Below, one piece after another: positions 17,497 through 25,209 of a stretch of DNA of 48,276 nucleotides. Position 1 is the stretch's first letter; each line of letters begins with the position of its first letter. The position numbers and the translations under genes were made by a program. The DNA is from Caldifarciminota bacterium (GTDB lineage: Bacteria; Hydrothermota; Tepidihabitantia; B3-TA06). Under the pieces are notes generated by a model that saw only the letters and a program-made list of their open reading frames with translations, ran no database searches and was not told the origin of the DNA. The DNA is taken from positions 1-48,276 of the forward strand of contig JAGMDF010000045.1 in NCBI GenBank assembly GCA_023128825.1. The letters are read 5' to 3'.

Positions 17497-20073
17497 TTGG
17501 CCGATCTTACCCCGCTCCTCAAACAGTATCATCAAATCAAAAGACGCTATCCCGATGCCCTTTTGTTCTTCCGCATGGGCGACTTCTACGAGATGCTCTA
17601 CGATGACGCCAGGACCGCGGCAAGGGTGCTGGGGATAGCACTGACTTCCAGACGATACGGGACCTCGAGCGATGTGCCTCTGGCTGGCGTTCCGGTAAAA
17701 AGCTACGAGCAGTACTTAACGAAGCTCGTAAAGGCCGGGCTCAAGGTGGCGATATGCGAACAGACAGAGCTGCCCGATCCAAAGAAGAAGCTCCTTAAAC
17801 GCGACGTTACCGAGGTCATCACCCCTGGGACCATCGCCAGTGAGGAGATGCTTGACGCAACCAGGGGCAACTACCTGGCGGCGGTGGTTAAAGAGGAGCG
17901 GAATGCCGGCGTAGCCTACGCCGACGTATCTACCGGCGAGTTCGCCTGCGGCCAGACTCTAATCGCCGATGCTGAAGAGCACCTTGCCAAGATCGCACCG
18001 CGCGAGCTCTTGCTTTCAGAGGATGAATCATGGCGTCCGGTTTCATTTGATGCCGCGATTCAGCCTGTGGCCGGCTATCTTTTCGACGAAGAGATTGCTG
18101 CGGGAAAACTGCTCGACCACTTCAAGGTGGCTACCCTGGAAGGATTGGGACTGGCGGGTCGTGCTTTGGCGTTACGGGCCGCGGGTGCGGTGCTCTCATA
18201 TCTCACCGAACAGAAGAAGAGCGTTCTGCCGCACATCGAGAGCTTGCGTGTATTCGACAGCGGCCGCTATCTCGTCGTAGACGAGTTCACCCAGCGCAAC
18301 CTGGAACTTACAGAACGCCAGAGAGATCGATCAACCGAAGGCACCCTCTTCTCGGTTCTGAATCATACCCTGACCCCTCCGGGCACCAGGCTCCTGCGGC
18401 GCCGGCTCATCTTCCCTTTACGTAACAGGAAAGAGATAGAGGGTCGCCTGGATGCGGTGGAAGAGCTCTTTACAAACAAGGAGCTGTCCGATGATCTTGA
18501 GGGTTTTCTCAAAGAGGCGGGCGACCCTGAACGGCTGGTTGCAAAGATCGCCACCCAGCGCGCGAATCCAAGGGAGACAAGAAGGTTGGGAGCTGTGTTG
18601 AGGTTAGGGGCAGAGATCAAGAAGGAGCTGGGGAAGGCTCAATCACGACTTCTTAAGCAACTTGCTTCAAGGATAGAAGACTTCGACGAGTTGGCGGCAG
18701 AGATAGAACGTACCATAACCGATGATCCGTCAGTGGTTCTGCTGGAAGGGGGAATCATCCGCAAGGGGGTCAATGCCGAGCTTGACGAGCTTCGCAGCCT
18801 TACCCGGGACGCGCGCTCACACATCGCCGCCCTTCAGTTAAAAGAGCGATCAGCCACAGGTATCAATAAACTCAAGGTCGGCTACAACAGCGTGTTCGGC
18901 TACTACATCGAGATTCCAAGAAGCCTCGCATCAAAGGTCCCATCCCACTACATCCGCAAGCAGACCCTGGTCTCAGCCGAACGCTTCTTCACCCCTGAAC
19001 TAAAGGAGCTTGAGCAGAAGATTTTGACCGCCGAGGAGCGTTCCAAGATCATAGAGTACGAGATGTTTCTTGCGTTCCGCGCCAGGCTTGCCGAGCGCTC
19101 ACGCTCCTTCAAGGCCCTGGCCGATGTGATGGCCGAGGTAGACGTGCTGCGGTCCCTGGCTCAGGCGGCGTTGGAAAACACCTATGTCCGACCAGAGGTC
19201 ACCGAATCGGATGAGATCCGCATCACAGGCTCAAGGCATCCGGTTGTAGAGAAGCTCCTGGCCGAGCGGTTCATCCCTAACGACGTGCGGCTGGATGGGA
19301 AAGATAACATGGTTCTTCTGGTCACCGGACCCAACATGTCGGGCAAATCCACCTATCTGCGGCAGACGGCGCTTGCGGTAATAATGGCGCAGATGGGTTC
19401 GTTCGTGCCCGCACGCAAAGCAAAAATCGGTCTCGTGGACAAGATATTCACCCGCATCGGCGCATCCGACGACCTGTCGAGAGGCGTCTCCACCTTCCTT
19501 GCCGAGATGGCCGAGACCGCAAACATCCTGCGCTCGGCCACGCCAAAAAGCCTGGTGATCCTTGATGAGATAGGCCGGGGCACCTCTACGTATGACGGGA
19601 TGGCCATCGCTTGGGCTGTAATCGAGTACCTGCACGACTCGCCCGAGCTTCGCCCAAAGACCATGTTCGCCACCCACTACCACGAGCTGACCGAGCTTAG
19701 TTCGCACTTTGCGGGGCTTCGTAACGTGAGCTTCTCGGTAAAACGCACAGCCGACGGCGTCCTTTTCCTGCGAAAACTGCGCTATGAACCTTCGGACCAG
19801 AGCTACGGGATCGAGGTTGCAAAGCTGGCCGGCCTGCCGAAGGCGGTGGTTGAGCGCGCACGGTTTCTTTTGGAACGAATCTACCAGGGGAAAACGCCAA
19901 ACATTGACGATGTTCTTACCGAGAAGAAGGTTCAGCTTCGGCTTTTTACCGGTGCGGTTCAGGACGAGATCGCCCAGGAACTTACCGAGCTTGACCTTGA
20001 CTCCCTTTCACCCATCGAGGCATTGCAAAAACTTATTGCCTGGCAGGAAAAACTAAACCACCCCACGAAGTAG
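17497..20073 (+). CDS. mutS: DNA mismatch repair protein MutS
   Basis: 858 residues, TTG start with AGGA just upstream, 7 nt after the SPOR gene. The mismatch-reading Phe-x-Glu motif is in FFRMGDFYEML (F30, E32). Walker A is GPNMSGKSTY (about 611-620), Walker B VILDEIGRGTSTYDG, and the signature ATHYHEL. Full domain set I-V is present. The last codons and stop (20061-20073) lie inside a CCCCACGAA-type palindromic repeat, so the C-terminus HPTK is repeat-encoded. Confidence 0.97.
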   Translation: MADLTPLLKQYHQIKRRYPDALLFFRMGDFYEMLYDDARTAARVLGIALTSRRYGTSSDVPLAGVPVKSYEQYLTKLVKAGLKVAICEQTELPDPKKKLLKRDVTEVITPGTIASEEMLDATRGNYLAAVVKEERNAGVAYADVSTGEFACGQTLIADAEEHLAKIAPRELLLSEDESWRPVSFDAAIQPVAGYLFDEEIAAGKLLDHFKVATLEGLGLAGRALALRAAGAVLSYLTEQKKSVLPHIESLRVFDSGRYLVVDEFTQRNLELTERQRDRSTEGTLFSVLNHTLTPPGTRLLRRRLIFPLRNRKEIEGRLDAVEELFTNKELSDDLEGFLKEAGDPERLVAKIATQRANPRETRRLGAVLRLGAEIKKELGKAQSRLLKQLASRIEDFDELAAEIERTITDDPSVVLLEGGIIRKGVNAELDELRSLTRDARSHIAALQLKERSATGINKLKVGYNSVFGYYIEIPRSLASKVPSHYIRKQTLVSAERFFTPELKELEQKILTAEERSKIIEYEMFLAFRARLAERSRSFKALADVMAEVDVLRSLAQAALENTYVRPEVTESDEIRITGSRHPVVEKLLAERFIPNDVRLDGKDNMVLLVTGPNMSGKSTYLRQTALAVIMAQMGSFVPARKAKIGLVDKIFTRIGASDDLSRGVSTFLAEMAETANILRSATPKSLVILDEIGRGTSTYDGMAIAWAVIEYLHDSPELRPKTMFATHYHELTELSSHFAGLRNVSFSVKRTADGVLFLRKLRYEPSDQSYGIEVAKLAGLPKAVVERARFLLERIYQGKTPNIDDVLTEKKVQLRLFTGAVQDEIAQELTELDLDSLSPIEALQKLIAWQEKLNHPTK

Positions 20074-20143
20074 CTGTGCTCCTTCGCGGGGACCCCGGAT
20101 TTATACCCCACGAATCTGCTTTGCATATTCGCGGGGACCCCGG
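20061..20143 (+). repeat. Two tandem CCCCACGAA...TTCGCGGGGACCCCGG palindromic repeats
   Basis: Copies at 20061-20098 and 20106-20143 share ends CCCCACGAA and TTCGCGGGGACCCCGG with variable centres. The first covers the mutS stop codon. Related copies sit at 31969-32007, 32581-32616 and 46137-46302. Confidence 0.85.
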
Positions 20144-20690
20144 AAAAGAGGCCAGCTAAAGCTGACCTCCACCTTTTAGATTTCCGCGATCTTTTCGCCG
20201 TCAGGCGAAAAGGAACAAGGAATGAATCGGGCCGACCTAAAGGTCGGCCCCTACGATTTTGTTTGCGATCTTTTGTCCGAAGAGCGAAGCCGACGAAGTA
20301 ACCGGCTCGGTTGCGCCCAAATTCCTATGAAGATACATACGGAACAGACACTCTTGTCTGTTCGATACTTATGCCCTCTGTGAAATATTGCGAACCTTTG
20401 GAGTGCGACAACCATGTTGTCGCAGCAACGACGCGGTCGTTGCACTCCATAAAACGGGATCACTCAGCTGTGTTGTGCTGTATCAAGGAGCCGTAGAAGA
20501 AAGTCAATGAATACTACAATTTGAAGAGCGGTCGCCTGACCGCTTAGTCTTTTCGTATGGTGGGCGGATATGTTCCTAGCGAATCCGAATGTTCCCTTAT
20601 AGAGAAAGAAGTCCGTAGGGGCACGGCATGCCGTGCCCCTACACAATTCGTTCCTGCGATCTTTCGTCGCCTCTGGCGACGAAAGGAGCA
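20144..20690. repeat. Hairpin-array intergenic region between mutS and kbl
   Basis: No gene is seen. It holds a run of different perfect hairpins: CTTTTCGCC-GTCA-GGCGAAAAG (20191-20212), GGGCCGACC-TAA-AGGTCGGCCC (20229-20250), GAACAGACA-CTCT-TGTCTGTTC (about 20342-20363), GCGACAAC-CAT-GTTGTCGC, GCAACGAC-GCG-GTCGTTGC (within 20405-20445), AGCGGTC-GCCT-GACCGCT (about 20526-20544), a GGGGCACGGCATGCCGTGCCCC palindrome-like element split near 20616-20640, and CTTTCGTCGCC-TCT-GGCGACGAAAG (20661-20685). The last could terminate the minus-strand kbl transcript. Confidence 0.75.
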
Positions 20691-21938
20691 CTAAAGCCCA
20701 AACTTCTCGATTATCTCCTTCTTCTTAAGACCAAGGATACCGTGCTTGGCGCCTACTTTTTTGAACGCGGCAATCGCCTTATCCAGGTGCTCGCGCTCGT
20801 GCGCGGCTGAGAGCTGGCAGCGGATGCGAGCCTGGCCCTGCGGAACCACCGGATAGAAGAACCCTATAACGTAGATGCCCTCGGCATACAAATCCTTGGC
20901 CATGTCCTGAGAAAGCTGGGCGTTGTAAAGCATCACCGGAACTATGGGGGTCTGGCCCGGCCTGATGTCGAAACCGGCCTCGGTCATCTTCTCGCGGAAG
21001 TATTTCGTGTTCTGCTCCAGCTTGTCGCGGCGCTCGGTGGTCTCGGAGATTATGTCCAGAACCTTCGATGCGGCGGCAACGATCACCGGAGGCATCGTAT
21101 TGGAGAACAGATAGGGACGCGCTCTCTGCTTGCACATCTCCACGATCTCAGCTCGGCCTGAAACGCATCCGCCCGACGCGCCGCCCAGGGCCTTGCCCAG
21201 GGTCGTCGTAATGATATCTATCTTTCCTACCACTCCGAAGTGCTCGTGCGTGCCTTTTCCGGTCTTGCCGATGAATCCTGTAGCGTGCGAATCATCCAGC
21301 AGGATCATGGAATCGTAGCGTTCACAAAGTTCGACCATCTTATCGAGCGGTGCCATGTCGCCGTCCATACTGAACACGCCGTCGGTCACCACCAGCCGGA
21401 TGCGCTTGTCCTGATGCATCTCGAGCTTCTGCTCAAGATGATCCATGTTCATGTGCTTGAACGAGTCGTATTGCGCCTTGCACAGCCTGATCCCGTCAAT
21501 CAGCGAGGCGTGGACAAGACGATCGGCGATGATCACGTCCTCCTCGCCCAGTATCGCCTCGAACACGCCGGCGTTGGCGTCCATGCACGAGGGGAACAGC
21601 ACCGTGTCCTCGGTGCCCAGGAACTTTGTCAGCTTGTTCTGCAGTTCGCGGTGTATGTCCTGGGTGCCGCAGATGAAGCGCACCGAGCTCATCCCGTAGC
21701 CCCGGGAATCAAGCCCGTCGTGCGCGGCTTTGATAACCTCCGGATGCGAGGAAAGCCCCAGGTAGTTGTTGGCGCACATGTTGATGAGACTGGCAAGCTC
21801 GGAGCCTTCAGGATACTCTACCTTGATGTCCGCGGCCTGCGGTGAGTGGATGAACCGCTCCTCCTTGAACAGACCCCCCTCGCGGATCTCCTTGATGGTT
21901 TTTTGATAATGTTCTCTTACCTTGTCGCTGTAGGCCAT
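20691..21938 (-). CDS. kbl: Glycine C-acetyltransferase (2-amino-3-ketobutyrate CoA ligase) or related alpha-oxoamine synthase
   Basis: PLP enzyme. In the classic reaction 2-amino-3-ketobutyrate plus CoA gives glycine and acetyl-CoA. 415 residues. NNYLGLSSHPEVI, YGMSSVRFICGTQDIHRELQ, DDSHATGFIGKTGKG and the PLP-lysine motif TTTLGKALGG (K249) are typical. The acyl carrier protein gene directly upstream on the same strand (stop and start adjacent) is unusual for Kbl and raises the option of an acyl-ACP-using alpha-oxoamine synthase. A Tdh-like gene at 27153-28292 supports the threonine route. Confidence 0.85.
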   Translation of the reverse strand: MAYSDKVREHYQKTIKEIREGGLFKEERFIHSPQAADIKVEYPEGSELASLINMCANNYLGLSSHPEVIKAAHDGLDSRGYGMSSVRFICGTQDIHRELQNKLTKFLGTEDTVLFPSCMDANAGVFEAILGEEDVIIADRLVHASLIDGIRLCKAQYDSFKHMNMDHLEQKLEMHQDKRIRLVVTDGVFSMDGDMAPLDKMVELCERYDSMILLDDSHATGFIGKTGKGTHEHFGVVGKIDIITTTLGKALGGASGGCVSGRAEIVEMCKQRARPYLFSNTMPPVIVAAASKVLDIISETTERRDKLEQNTKYFREKMTEAGFDIRPGQTPIVPVMLYNAQLSQDMAKDLYAEGIYVIGFFYPVVPQGQARIRCQLSAAHEREHLDKAIAAFKKVGAKHGILGLKKKEIIEKFGL

Positions 21939-22205
21939 TTACTTTCCCTCCTTGAACCGCTTTACCAGCTTCACGATCTTGTTAACGGTGTCGAACGCCG
22001 TAGGCGTGGCGTCTTCGTCCGGAATCTTGATCGCATACTTCTTCTCTAAAAACACCTTGAGTGAAACCATGGAGAACGAATCCACGATTCCGCCGGAGAT
22101 AAGCGGGGTCTCAGGGGTCAATTCATCGGCCTCTTCCTCGTCGTCAATGTACTCGTTCTTGACGTAGGTAAGAACCGCGTCTTGTAATTGCTTTTCATCA
22201 AGCAT
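21939..22205 (-). CDS. Acyl carrier protein
   Basis: 88 residues from the ATG at 22205 (MLDEKQLQDAVL), preceded by AAGGAG; the open frame extends to 22247 without a Shine-Dalgarno. The phosphopantetheine site is the Ser in GGIVDSFSMVSL, followed by the helix LKVFLEKKYAIKIPDED. It is acidic and four-helical in pattern. It lies directly upstream of kbl and is thus probably a dedicated carrier rather than the fatty-acid-synthesis ACP. Similar stand-alone ACPs serve serine-palmitoyltransferase-type enzymes in some bacteria. Confidence 0.85.
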   Translation of the reverse strand: MLDEKQLQDAVLTYVKNEYIDDEEEADELTPETPLISGGIVDSFSMVSLKVFLEKKYAIKIPDEDATPTAFDTVNKIVKLVKRFKEGK

Positions 22206-22285
22206 TGTTGCTCCTTGCTTTTGTTTAAATTCAAAACCGTTTCTCAATCAGACACACCTTCCCCGCTCACCTGCTATGCCCCTAG

Positions 22286-22311
22286 TTTATAGAAATATCC
22301 GCAAGATGCAA
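22286..22311 (-). promoter_or_regulatory. Weak candidate promoter for acp-kbl
   Basis: On the minus strand TATAAA (22286-22291) is a fair -10; the nearest -35-like TTGCAT (22306-22311) is only 14 bp away. Low confidence. Confidence 0.25.
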
Positions 22312-22334
22312 GTGGGTTGTGCCTCGAAGGGATG

Positions 22335-22400
22335 TATTTGTGGAACAGCCTCTCTAGGCTGTTCTTAATATCAAGCACAGGCTGGAGAGCCTGTGTCACA
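22335..22400. repeat. Paired hairpins upstream of the HEPN-like gene
   Basis: GAACAGCCT-CTCT-AGGCTGTTC (about 22339-22360) and ACAGGCT-GGAG-AGCCTGT (about 22377-22394) stand between the ACP and the plus-strand gene. They match the architecture of the hairpins at 20144-20690. Confidence 0.6.
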
Positions 22401-22428
22401 TTTTATTTTCGTGGAAAGTGAGAAGGGG

Positions 22429-22457
22429 TTGACATAACCTTAGTTGAAAGATATAGT
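22429..22457 (+). promoter_or_regulatory. Promoter of the HEPN-like gene
   Basis: TTGACA (22429-22434), 17-bp spacer, TATAGT (22452-22457). AGGAG at 22471-22475 precedes the paired ATG codons at 22478 and 22481. Confidence 0.7.
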
Positions 22458-22477
22458 TGGGGAAGAAAATAGGAGAC

Positions 22478-23650
22478 ATGATGAACAAGATCAGAGAGGC
22501 GATGGATCGCTTGGCGATTAACAAAGGGGTTAAGCCTCAGCCTATTCCAATTTTGAAAGACAGAAAGCATGTCCTCTATCTGATTGAAGGGTTTCATGGT
22601 GCCGCACCTGTTCACTTTACGATCCAGAATCTAGGGTCTAATGCCCGGGCCGGAATTATGTCCAGATTAGCTATGCTTGAGTTTGATCTATTTACTACGG
22701 AAGAAATTAATCTAAAACTATCCGAATCGTGGATGTTATGGAATCAAATAAATCCTCTTGATACTCAAGCTCGATTGATACTTGAGAATCCCACAGTTAT
22801 TTGGGTGCCAGTTCAACCCCAAATACCTGAAGGTATTGTGGCGTCTTTTTCAAGCGCTGAGCATCTTCTTAGTTTTTTTGCTATTCACTCGAAGTTTGAT
22901 TTTATGTCTGTTCCATCATTTCCTAGAAGTAACCGCATCTACAAGTCTGCCACTGGTGTTGTGCTTTCCTCAGAAGGAATTACTCCGATTCCACCTCCGC
23001 CAAGTGCGTCTTCTCCTAGTACTGTGCAAGCTGTGGGTTTTGACCTATCTGGATTTTTGGATGCGTCGGAAGTAATTGAAGCATACTGGCGGGCAATAAG
23101 TTGGAGGAGACAAGCAAAGGTTATACCTACATTAATTGATAAGTTTGTCTATTTGTGGGTTTCAATGGAATCAACCTTCCCTCGAAAAAAGGAATGGCAT
23201 AAGTCAAAACGAATTCGTGATAATGTCTGTATGCTTTGGGGGAAATTCCCTACGGACATTATGAATAATCTAGATTCTAAGTATAAGACGGATATAATCG
23301 CCCAAGAGACGAAAATTGATGAACTTGGAGCCTTAATTGTACGAACTTACCAACAATTCCGAAGCAATATCCTTCACTACGGAGAATTAGATGCAGAGAT
23401 AAATCCTGCTTTGACAACAGATATTATAACTGCTATAGAGGCATTTCGTGACGTTAACCTCAGATGTTGTTGGCTTCTTGAGTATTCAATAAAGGAAAAG
23501 GGAATAGATGATTTAAGAGCCGTTTGGGAACCTTTGAATGTTTTAGAATTTGTTTGTACAAGTGCCGATAAAAACCCAGAATTTTTAAGACACGTACCTT
23601 TTGATGATCCAAACCTTCGACTTTCAACAAATCTCCTTTCCTTCATATGA
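22478..23650 (+). CDS. Unknown AT-rich protein with a HEPN-like RxxxxH motif
   Basis: About 390 residues; ATG 22478 or 22481 (better spaced from AGGAG) is preferred over a TTG at 22457. No signal peptide. The N-terminal half is unrecognised; a Pro/Ser-rich linker (PIPPPPSASSPSTVQ, about 175-190) splits it from a helical C-terminal half. There RTYQQFRSNILHYGELD carries R-x4-H in the setting seen in HEPN/Apea-like domains (compare R..I.H.G), and LIDKFVYLWVSMESTF resembles their first helix. The base composition is visibly more AT-rich than neighbours, suggesting transfer. An RNase or defence role is only an inference. Confidence 0.6.
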   Translation: MMNKIREAMDRLAINKGVKPQPIPILKDRKHVLYLIEGFHGAAPVHFTIQNLGSNARAGIMSRLAMLEFDLFTTEEINLKLSESWMLWNQINPLDTQARLILENPTVIWVPVQPQIPEGIVASFSSAEHLLSFFAIHSKFDFMSVPSFPRSNRIYKSATGVVLSSEGITPIPPPPSASSPSTVQAVGFDLSGFLDASEVIEAYWRAISWRRQAKVIPTLIDKFVYLWVSMESTFPRKKEWHKSKRIRDNVCMLWGKFPTDIMNNLDSKYKTDIIAQETKIDELGALIVRTYQQFRSNILHYGELDAEINPALTTDIITAIEAFRDVNLRCCWLLEYSIKEKGIDDLRAVWEPLNVLEFVCTSADKNPEFLRHVPFDDPNLRLSTNLLSFI

Positions 23651-23755
23651 GTGTAATTTCCCCTATTGTCTCAAAGTCTTCACAATTGAAACTTTAGCCA
23701 GAATCATTGCGTTCTTTTTGGGATTAACAGGCTCCAAGCGTAGCCCTTGGCTAAA

Positions 23756-23830
23756 AAGTTCGTAGGGGCCGACTTTCAAGTCGGCCCGCTCACATAAAAC
23801 TTCGGGCTGACCTGAAGGTCAGCCCCTACT
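23756..23830. repeat. Direct repeat with two hairpins, left copy (flanks hicB)
   Basis: Starts with a 51-bp block (23756-23806) identical to 24163-24213. It contains GGGCCGACTTTCAAGTCGGCCC-type and GGGCTGACC-TGA-AGGTCAGCCC hairpins. Confidence 0.85.
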
Positions 23831-23915
23831 TTCTTATTCTTTTCGGGGTCCACGCAACAATGCAAAGCACGCTTGCGACGACGGTTACGGAGTAATGTTG
23901 TGGGGTGTTAATTGA

Positions 23916-24122
23916 TCACACAGCGACAACGATTGTCTCGAAGCGTTCTTCCGGGACAGGAAGGCCGTCTTCTTTGAGTGCCTCGATGTATCCCTCGATT
24001 GCTTCCTTGACGTTGGCTACCGCCTTTTCCTTGGTCTTCCCTTGAGAAACGCAGCCGGGCAAACTGGGGCACTCGGCCACCCAGTATCCGTCTTCACCTC
24101 GATAGATAACAACCTGTCTCAT
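23916..24122 (-). CDS. hicB: HicB-like (UPF0150) antitoxin-type protein, solitary
   Basis: 68 residues: VVIYRGEDGYWVAECPSLPGCVSQGKTKEKAVANVKEAI is the HicB/UPF0150 fold. It has no C-terminal DNA-binding domain. No HicA-like toxin ORF is visible on either side within the repeat-filled spacers, so it is an orphan, or part of a decayed module. The ATG lies 6 nt after its -10 box (leaderless geometry). Perfect 51-bp direct repeats stand about 100 bp and 40 bp away on its two sides. Confidence 0.85.
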   Translation of the reverse strand: MRQVVIYRGEDGYWVAECPSLPGCVSQGKTKEKAVANVKEAIEGYIEALKEDGLPVPEERFETIVVAV

Positions 24123-24128
24123 ACTTAA

Positions 24129-24156
24129 ACTATAACCGTTTGGATTAACAAGTCAA
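24129..24156 (-). promoter_or_regulatory. Promoter of hicB, leaderless geometry
   Basis: Minus strand: TTGACT (24151-24156), 16-bp spacer, TATAGT (24129-24134), then 6 nt to the ATG ending at 24122. No Shine-Dalgarno. Confidence 0.7.
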
Positions 24157-24162
24157 GCATGC

Positions 24163-24263
24163 AAGTTCGTAGGGGCCGACTTTCAAGTCGGCCCGCTCAC
24201 ATAAAACTTCGGGTTGACCTGAAGGTTAGTGTATTATTCGGGCCGGTCTAAAGACCGGCCCCT
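24163..24263. repeat. Direct repeat with hairpins, right copy (flanks hicB)
   Basis: The 51-bp block 24163-24213 equals 23756-23806. The following hairpin differs at paired positions (TTGACC / GGTTA instead of CTGACC / GGTCA). A further hairpin GGGCCGGTC-TAA-AGACCGGCCC ends near 24262. Confidence 0.85.
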
Positions 24264-25209
24264 ACGTTTTGACTCCTTAATACCTCATACCGTTCATACC
24301 CGAGGGCGCGGGGCACTCGCCTGGCGTGTATTTCATCAGAGTTGAGGGTGACACGTCAGCGACCACTCACAAGGTGATCCTGATCCATTAACTCCCCCTC
24401 CCTTAGTGGAAGGGGTAAGGGGGAGGGGATACAAGGAGGAAGAAAACGAAATCAGCTAGACAAGGGGCTTAAGCCCATTGTCGAATCCCCCTGTATCCCA
24501 CTTAGTAAGGGGGACTGCTTTGCCCCTCTTCTGAAGGGGGGTGCCCGAAGGGCGGGGGGATTAAAGGGAGGTGGCCGCTTCTAAGAGCGGTCGGAGGGAT
24601 TTATTATTCCCCCCTCCCCTTTATCACCTACCCGACCGGGAAGGGGTAATCCAAACTATGGCTGAGATTTTAGAAGTTCACTTTGGGAACTTCACAGTAT
24701 ATTATCTCCCCCTTGACGGGGGAGAATTAAAGAGGGGGTGAGATAATTCCGCAAGCGTAGCCCTTCGATGCCACGTCGGTCGTGTCTAGACACTCTCTCC
24801 TCGCAATGACACCCTAACCCTTGATCCCTCTACCCGACGAGGGCACGATGTGCAGGCTGGAGTACTAACCCCACAAGGGAAGGGGAACTTGCGACGATTG
24901 AGGTTTCCCCCTCCTCGGTGGACAGTGTGCCCCTTGGGGTGCTAACTTTACTGCACCCCATAGGGTAGGGGGATAAAGGGGGCGGGGATACACCCCAAAA
25001 ACCCTCAAAAATACCCCAAAATCGCCCCGTTTTTGTCCAACTTTTGACCACCTTTTGACCACCTTTTGACCACCTTTTTTGTGACGAGTTGGTGCCGAGT
25101 TTTAGCCGAATAATGCCGCGAAAAGTGCGCTCCCCCGGCTTGAAAAAGGGTAAGGGCCGGCGTCAAAACCGACCCCTTCATTTATTGTAAGTTAAAGATT
25201 TCAGGTAAC
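24264..25209. repeat. Repeat-rich spacer between hicB and acsA
   Basis: No convincing gene in about 945 bp. It holds G-tract hairpin repeats at 24533-24563 (GCCC-GAA-GGGC core) and 24566-24603 (CCGCTT/AGAGCGG core), a CCCTTG...CATAGGG hairpin at 24930-24966, degenerate CTCGCAATGACACC ends near 24800, and three exact 11-nt units of CTTTTGACCAC at 25041-25073. Open frames here are low-complexity readings of these repeats. Confidence 0.75.
25041..25073 (-). repeat. 11-bp tandem repeat, three exact units
   Basis: Unit CTTTTGACCAC (complement GTGGTCAAAAG) three times in a row, with degenerate half-units on both sides. The same unit forms the array at 46079-46133. Confidence 0.9.

Noticed and set aside
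23651-24300. HicA toxin partner of the HicB-like protein
   Set aside because: Neither strand has a 55-70 codon frame with the HicA pattern (GS-x-H) next to hicB.
24830-25062. Short Pro/Trp-rich open frames on the minus strand
   Set aside because: They are readings of the G/C-tract and 11-bp repeats, without start signals or conserved domain.
23756-25209. CRISPR array or similar phased repeat locus
   Set aside because: Repeats are of several kinds, mostly internally palindromic, with no regular spacer length and no cas genes.
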